DNA from: Methylococcaceae bacterium UBA662
GTDB taxonomy: Bacteria; Pseudomonadota; Gammaproteobacteria; Methylococcales; Methylomonadaceae
Assembly: GCA_002299425.1 (NCBI GenBank)
Contig: DBNW01000057.1
Location: 1 to 11,900, forward strand
DNA: 11,900 nucleotides
Reading direction: 5' to 3'
Shown: positions 7,337 to 11,900 of the stretch, one piece after another
Layout of the letters: the number at the start of each line of letters is the position of its first letter
Position numbering within the stretch: the stretch's first letter is position 1
The notes under the pieces: generated by a model
What the model saw: only the letters and a program-made list of their open reading frames with translations
What the model was told of the DNA's origin: nothing
Database searches by the model: none
Translations under genes and position numbers: made by a program

Positions 7337-8041
7337 TTATTCGGTCAGCAACAGGGATTCGATGTTTTGTTGGGTCAATTTTTTTTGCATGGCCTGGGCG
7401 CGACTTTTGTCCAGCTCAGGACCGATCCGAAGACGGTACAAAGTGCCTTTCCCGGGTGTTTTGATGGTTTCCATAAAAACCGGCAGGCCTTGTTGTTTTA
7501 GCTTGTTGGCAAGCGATTGTGCGTTTTCTTGTTTGCTAAAGCTGCCGGCTTGCAGGTAATAACGTTTTAAATCTGGGTGCGGGCGTGTGCTTTTTGGCAC
7601 AGAGCTTTTTGCCGCCGGTTGTTCGGAGCTGTCGGTTTTTACCGCGTGGTCGGCGACTTGCGGCGATTTTTTGGGTTGGGGATGCGTCGTTTCTGGGACT
7701 GTTTTTCGGGCTGTCGGCTTAGGGCTTTCTTGGATGACCGGTGCAAACTCGGCTTCTTCGTCAATGGCTATGTCGGTGGGCGGTTCTGCCTGCATTTCTT
7801 GGTCGTCTAATGCGGGTGCTAGGGTGTTGTTTTCTGTCAGCGGTGCTACTTCAGCAACCGTTTCGGGCACGTTTAGGTCTGGGGCGTCGGTCATCGGGAA
7901 GTGTTGTTCGGGGATTTCCAATGGGTTTTCCAATTGGCCAGAATCCACTGCCGGGTCATCAAACAGCATAGGGATAAAAATCGCCGCCAAGGCGGTGACT
8001 ACGACAGCACCAATAATACGTTGGGTCAGTTCTTGATTCAT
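7337..8041 (-). CDS. dedD: DedD-type SPOR domain protein
   Basis: A bitopic inner-membrane protein predicted to bind denuded glycan strands at the division septum through its SPOR domain. From the ATG at 8041 it has 234 residues: a short cytoplasmic N-terminus (MNQELTQR), one membrane helix (about 9-27), a long acidic, Pro/Glu/Thr-rich periplasmic linker (about 30-155), and a C-terminal SPOR domain (about 159-234, beginning near YYLQAGSFS and ending ESLLLTE). The frame is open to an earlier ATG at 8074, but that would overlap folC by 37 bases; the chosen ATG overlaps the folC stop as ATGA, the arrangement expected for translational coupling. The position between folC and cvpA matches E. coli dedD. 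Confidence 0.88.
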   Translation of the reverse strand: MNQELTQRIIGAVVVTALAAIFIPMLFDDPAVDSGQLENPLEIPEQHFPMTDAPDLNVPETVAEVAPLTENNTLAPALDDQEMQAEPPTDIAIDEEAEFAPVIQESPKPTARKTVPETTHPQPKKSPQVADHAVKTDSSEQPAAKSSVPKSTRPHPDLKRYYLQAGSFSKQENAQSLANKLKQQGLPVFMETIKTPGKGTLYRLRIGPELDKSRAQAMQKKLTQQNIESLLLTE

Positions 8042-9321
8042 TGTGCCAGTACGCCGGAAAAATGGTTTAAACAATCAGAGACCAAAAAGAATGAGCCAAA
8101 GACTAAGATCACGTCGTCTGCCTGCGCCTGAGTTTGTGCAGCCTGCAAGGCATCCTTAAAATCGCGGTGATCAAAGGATACCTTGGCTATCTTGCTTTGT
8201 AAAAAAATCTCACGCACGGCCGCTAGCGCGGGTGCGCGGGTGTTGCTCAGCGGGACGTAGTGCCACTGTTGGACCAACGGCTGCATGATGTTGAGTACCC
8301 CGGCAATATCCTTGTCCTTCATCATCGAAAAAACCGCGTGGACGCACTTTCCGGGATACTCAGCCCGGAGATGGGCGGCGATGGTGGCTACGGCTTCGGG
8401 ATTATGGCCGACGTCAATTAAAATGGGTGTACGGCCCGTTTTGTTGATTAATTGAAACCGCCCCTGGAGTGGAGTTTGTTGCAGCCCAGAAAAAATGGCT
8501 GCGTCAGCCACTGGCAAATAGGGCGCCATTTTTTGGGTGGTCAAAATGGCTGCGGCAGCATTGCGAAATTGATGTTCGCCTTTTAATGGCGGTAGCGGAA
8601 GCTGGGCAATTTGCCGGTCAGGGCCTTGCCAAGTCCAGTGCGTACCCGTTTGTAGGTAATTAAAATGACGGCCAAAAAAATAGGCTTGGGCGTTTTTTTC
8701 GCGGGCCACCTCGGCCAGTGCTTGCGGCGGTTTAGGGTCGCCAATAATGACGGGGGTGTTAGCGCGCATGATGCCGGCTTTTTCTCGACCTATGGCTTCG
8801 CGGTCTGGACCCAACCATTGCACATGGTCGATGCCGATGCTGCTGATGAGGCAGGTGTCCGGGTCGACAATATTGACGGCATCGAGACGGCCGCCCATGC
8901 CCACTTCAAGCAATTGGATATCAAGGTTGGCGCGCCAGAATATGTCCAGGGCCGCTAAGGTGCCGAATTCAAAATAACTGAGGGAAATGCCGGCGCGGAC
9001 TGCTTCGATACGCTCAAAGGCTGCACAAAGGGTTTCGTCGCTAACAGGGTTGCCGCCGATTTTGATGCGTTCGTTGTATTTGAGGATGTGCGGGGAGGTG
9101 TAAGTGCCGACACGGTAGCCTTGTGCTTGGTAAATAGCGTCTAAAAAAGCAACACAAGAACCTTTGCCGTTGGTGCCGGCTACGGTGATGGTTAGAGGTT
9201 TGATGGCATGCGGGTTAAGCGCGCGGTAGACCTTAGCGACCCGTTCTAGGCTTAGATCGATGGCGGTTGGGTGCAGGGTTTCTTGCCACTGTAGCCAAGC
9301 TTGTAGGTGGTCAAAGTGCAT
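8038..9321 (-). CDS. folC: Bifunctional folylpolyglutamate synthase / dihydrofolate synthase (FolC)
   Basis: Mur-ligase-family enzyme that adds glutamate to dihydropteroate and then extends folate polyglutamate tails, using ATP. The 427-residue protein has the P-loop VAGTNGKGS (47-55), YTSPHI (about 74-79) in the Mg-binding and dihydropteroate region, LLEVGMGGRLDAVN, GIDHVQWLG, REKAGI, and the C-terminal-domain motif IDVGHNPEA. I start at ATG 9321, giving an 11-base overlap with accD; a TTG at 9324 would add one residue. No strong Shine-Dalgarno is seen, in line with coupling to accD translation. It overlaps dedD by 4 bases. Confidence 0.95.
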   Translation of the reverse strand: MHFDHLQAWLQWQETLHPTAIDLSLERVAKVYRALNPHAIKPLTITVAGTNGKGSCVAFLDAIYQAQGYRVGTYTSPHILKYNERIKIGGNPVSDETLCAAFERIEAVRAGISLSYFEFGTLAALDIFWRANLDIQLLEVGMGGRLDAVNIVDPDTCLISSIGIDHVQWLGPDREAIGREKAGIMRANTPVIIGDPKPPQALAEVAREKNAQAYFFGRHFNYLQTGTHWTWQGPDRQIAQLPLPPLKGEHQFRNAAAAILTTQKMAPYLPVADAAIFSGLQQTPLQGRFQLINKTGRTPILIDVGHNPEAVATIAAHLRAEYPGKCVHAVFSMMKDKDIAGVLNIMQPLVQQWHYVPLSNTRAPALAAVREIFLQSKIAKVSFDHRDFKDALQAAQTQAQADDVILVFGSFFLVSDCLNHFSGVLAQ

Positions 9322-10228
9322 CAAATGGTTCGGGTTCGCCCGCCACGTTAAGCTCGCCGATTTTTTTTGGGGTTTTGTTGGCGGTGATTAAAGCTAGGAT
9401 GCTGGCTAGACGGTCGCGTATTTCGCGCCGGTCGACGATCATGTCAATGGCACCGTGTTCCAGTAGAAACTCGCTGCGCTGGAAGCCCTCTGGCAATTTT
9501 TCTCGCACGGTTTGTTCGATCACACGCGGGCCGGCGAAACCGATCAGGGCGTTTGGCTCTGCGATGTTAAGGTCGCCGAGCATGGCCAGACTGGCGGAGA
9601 CACCGCCCATGGTCGGGTCGGTCATAAAAGAAATGTACGGAATGCCCGCTTCGGCCAATTTGGCTATGGCGGCACTGGTTTTGGCCATTTGAAATAGAGA
9701 AAACAGGGACTCTTGCATCCTAGCACCACCGCTAGCGGTGAACACTACGAACGGACAGCCGAGTTCCAGGCTTTTGTGGATGCCGCGCACGAAACGCTCG
9801 CCGACCACCGAACCCATGGAGCCGCCCATAAAATTAAATTCAAAAGCGGCCACGACCACATTCTGGCCTTTTAATTGGCCTTTCATCACTACCAAGGCGT
9901 CGTGTTCCTTGGTTTGCTTTTGCGCGGCAATCAGGCGATCCCGGTACTTTTTGATGTCTTTGAATTTGAGAGGATCCAGCGGTTTGATGTTTTTGCCGAT
10001 TTCCTCGCCGTCACCCTCGTCTAAAAAAACTTTCAGACGGGCCCGCGCCGAAATGCGCATGTGGTGGTTGCACTTGGGGCAAACGTGGAGGTTTTTTTCC
10101 AGCTCCAGGTTGTACAAAATAGCGTTGCAGTTGCTGCATTTGCTCCACAGGCCTTCAGGTACGGTGTTTTTCTTGACCGTGGTTTCCGTTTTAATAGCCG
10201 AGGGGCGCAGTTTTTCAAACCAGCTCAT
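9311..10228 (-). CDS. accD: Acetyl-CoA carboxylase carboxyltransferase subunit beta (AccD)
   Basis: Beta subunit of the carboxyltransferase that, with AccA, moves the carboxyl group from biotin to acetyl-CoA, forming malonyl-CoA for fatty acid synthesis. The 305-residue protein has the N-terminal four-cysteine zinc site C31, C34, C50 and C53, and a crotonase-like domain with GGSMGSVVGERF, the oxyanion-hole-type segment TASGGARMQES, and TDPTMGGVSAS. AccA is not in this window. AAGGAG at 10241-10236 lies 7 bases before the ATG, the best ribosome binding site in the cluster. Its ATG overlaps the trpA stop as ATGA, and its own stop lies inside folC. Confidence 0.97.
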   Translation of the reverse strand: MSWFEKLRPSAIKTETTVKKNTVPEGLWSKCSNCNAILYNLELEKNLHVCPKCNHHMRISARARLKVFLDEGDGEEIGKNIKPLDPLKFKDIKKYRDRLIAAQKQTKEHDALVVMKGQLKGQNVVVAAFEFNFMGGSMGSVVGERFVRGIHKSLELGCPFVVFTASGGARMQESLFSLFQMAKTSAAIAKLAEAGIPYISFMTDPTMGGVSASLAMLGDLNIAEPNALIGFAGPRVIEQTVREKLPEGFQRSEFLLEHGAIDMIVDRREIRDRLASILALITANKTPKKIGELNVAGEPEPFDAL

Positions 10229-11040
10229 GGGTGGGCTCCTTTGTCCATGGCTGTCCGCATGGCCGTCAATAATTCGATAATTTCAGATTCGGCACGGGGC
10301 AATGCATCCAAATTAGCTTCGATTTTGCTGATCAGGGCACTGCCAACGACCACGCCATCACCGAAGGTGGACAGAGTTCGGGCGGTTTCGGCATCTTTGA
10401 CGCCAAAGCCCACGCAAATTGGCAGGCGCGTGTGGGCTTTGATGGCTTTTAACTTGTGGGCGACATCGCTGCTGTCTAAGTGGCCGGCTCCGGTCACGCC
10501 TTTCAGCGAGACGTAGTAGAGGTAGCCGCTGCCGATGGCAGCCATGGTGCGGACGCGCTCCTCGCTGCTGTTCGGCGCCAACAGAAAAATCGGGGCTATG
10601 CCGCGTGCTTTCAATAAAGCGGCACATACCTCGCTTTCTTCAGGCGGCAGGTCTACGGTGAGAACGCCGTCAATTTCGGCGCGGGCGGCGGCGTTGGCGA
10701 AGGCCTCGTAGCCCATGGCTTCAATCGGGTTCAGATAGCCCATCAAAACCACCGGGGTGTGGCGGTCGCTACGCCGAAACTCCATCGCCATCGCCAAGGT
10801 TTTCTTTAGGCTCATTTTGTGCGCTAAGGCGCGTTCACTGGCGCGTTGGATCACCGGGCCGTCGGCCATCGGGTCAGAGAAGGGCACGCCCAGCTCAAGC
10901 ACATCGGCACCGGCCTTGACCAGGGCGTGCAACAGCGGCACGGTGAAGTCCGGATTGGGGTCGCCGGCGGTGATGAACGGGATTAACGCCTTGCGGCCGT
11001 CGGCGGCCAGTTGGGCAAATTTTTCAGTTAGTCGGCTCAC
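10225..11040 (-). CDS. trpA: Tryptophan synthase alpha subunit (TrpA)
   Basis: Cleaves indole-3-glycerol phosphate to indole and glyceraldehyde 3-phosphate; indole is channelled to TrpB. The 271-residue TIM barrel has both catalytic acids at the canonical positions, E49 and D60 (ELGVPFSDPMADGP), plus the phosphate-binding loop near VGFGVKDAE and GVVVGSA. The start is GTG at 11040, overlapping the trpB stop as GTGA; a GAGGG at 11054-11050 lies 9 bases upstream. Length matches the family. Direct linkage to accD places amino acid and fatty acid synthesis on one transcript. Confidence 0.97.
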   Translation of the reverse strand: MSRLTEKFAQLAADGRKALIPFITAGDPNPDFTVPLLHALVKAGADVLELGVPFSDPMADGPVIQRASERALAHKMSLKKTLAMAMEFRRSDRHTPVVLMGYLNPIEAMGYEAFANAAARAEIDGVLTVDLPPEESEVCAALLKARGIAPIFLLAPNSSEERVRTMAAIGSGYLYYVSLKGVTGAGHLDSSDVAHKLKAIKAHTRLPICVGFGVKDAETARTLSTFGDGVVVGSALISKIEANLDALPRAESEIIELLTAMRTAMDKGAHP

Positions 11041-11900
11041 AGTGCTATGCCCTCGCGTTTGGCCATGGTTTGCATGTCTTTGTCGCCCCGGCCAGACAGG
11101 TTGACGATAAGGGTTTGGTCTTTGTCCATTGTTGGTGCCAGTTTCAGGGTGTAGGCCATGGCGTGGCTGGATTCCAGTGCGGGGATGATGCCTTCCATGC
11201 GGGTTAGCGCGTAAAAGCCGTCCACGGCCTCGTGGTCGGTGATGCTGACGTAGCGGGCGCGGCCGCTGTCTTTCAGCCAGGCGTGTTCGGGGCCGACGCC
11301 GGGGTAGTCTAGGCCTGCGGAAATGGAATGGGTTTCGAGGATTTCGCCGTCGTCATCGGCCATCAGGTAAGTGCGGTTGCCGTGCAAGACGCCGGGGCGG
11401 CCCGCCGACAACGGCGCAGAATGGCGGCCGGTGGCTATGCCATCGCCAGCCGCTTCCACGCCGTATAGGGTCACGGAAGCGTCGTCGATGAACGGGTAAA
11501 ACAGGCCGATGGCGTTGGAGCCGCCGCCCACGCAGGCGACCAGAGCATCCGGCAAACGACCGGTGGCTGCTAGGCATTGCTGCCGGGCTTCGCGGCCGAT
11601 GATGGCCTGAAAATCGCGCACCATCGCCGGATACGGATGCGGGCCTGCCACCGTGCCGATGATATAAAAGGTGTTGTCAACGTTCGTGACCCAATCGCGT
11701 AAGGCTTCGTTGAGGGCATCTTTTAAGGTTTTCGAGCCGGATTCGACGGCGACCACGGTCGCGCCCAGCAATTTCATTCGGTACACGTTCAAAGATTGCC
11801 GGGCAACATCGACCGCGCCCATGTAGACCACGCATTCTAAGCCTAACCGGGCAGCGACCGTAGCGGTGGCGACACCGTGCTGGCCGGCGCCGGTCTCGGC
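11037..11900 (-). CDS. trpB: Tryptophan synthase beta chain (TrpB), C-terminal part, cut by the window edge
   Basis: PLP enzyme that condenses indole with serine to give tryptophan. About 287 C-terminal residues are present; the 5' end, including the PLP lysine, lies beyond 11900. The frame is open to the edge, beginning AETGAGQHGVATAT, which holds the catalytic glutamate (E109 in Salmonella numbering). The phosphate-binding glycine loop CVGGGSNAIG, the DYPGVGPEHA segment and the PLP-contacting serine in NLSGRGDKD are all present. A GTG at 11831 is an internal valine in a conserved stretch (ECVVYMGA), not a start. The stop overlaps the trpA GTG. Confidence 0.96.
   Translation of the reverse strand, partial: AETGAGQHGVATATVAARLGLECVVYMGAVDVARQSLNVYRMKLLGATVVAVESGSKTLKDALNEALRDWVTNVDNTFYIIGTVAGPHPYPAMVRDFQAIIGREARQQCLAATGRLPDALVACVGGGSNAIGLFYPFIDDASVTLYGVEAAGDGIATGRHSAPLSAGRPGVLHGNRTYLMADDDGEILETHSISAGLDYPGVGPEHAWLKDSGRARYVSITDHEAVDGFYALTRMEGIIPALESSHAMAYTLKLAPTMDKDQTLIVNLSGRGDKDMQTMAKREGIAL

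Noticed and set aside
8042..8074. Eleven-residue N-terminal extension of the dedD gene
   Set aside because: It would lie inside folC, while the ATG at 8041 gives the standard ATGA overlap and the usual short cytoplasmic N-terminus.
9738..10280. Plus-strand open frame of 180 residues opposite accD and the end of trpA
   Set aside because: It spans the junction of two certain genes on the other strand and has no domain signature.

Overview
The window looks like chromosomal DNA from a gammaproteobacterium. The protein sequences resemble gammaproteobacterial families throughout, and the gene order trpB-trpA-accD-folC-dedD-cvpA-purF-metZ follows the accD-folC-dedD-cvpA-purF cluster of enteric bacteria and the purF-metZ neighbourhood of pseudomonads. 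A methanotroph-like lineage (Methylococcales) is possible, but the sequence alone does not prove it.

Left part (1-3172, plus strand): an intact integron integrase gene (intI) has a very A+T-rich upstream region (61-180, 28 G/C of 120). That region ends at an attI-like core site, GTTAGGC on the minus strand at 59-53. Beyond it the DNA turns abruptly G+C-rich (43 G/C of 60 in bases 1-60). Any cassette array would therefore run leftward out of the window. The intI stop codon overlaps a possible GTG start of uvrB, the damage-recognition helicase of nucleotide excision repair, so integrase and repair gene appear to share a transcript.

Middle (3180-4062): a DedA-family membrane protein gene converges on uvrB with only 7 bases between them. 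Upstream of it lies a roughly 260-base stretch with two small hairpins and no convincing gene.

Right part (4063-11900, minus strand): a tightly packed biosynthetic run, reading from the right edge: trpB (5' end outside the window), trpA, accD, folC, a dedD-type SPOR protein, cvpA, purF and metZ. The first five genes overlap by 3-11 bases and the rest are 18-28 bases apart, which suggests one transcript. It joins tryptophan synthesis, the first step of fatty acid synthesis, folate polyglutamylation, septal peptidoglycan binding, purine synthesis and sulfur incorporation into methionine.

The most unusual part is the left end: a potentially active chromosomal integron platform physically coupled to uvrB, with repeated palindromic boxes between integrase and attI. 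The rest is conserved housekeeping DNA.
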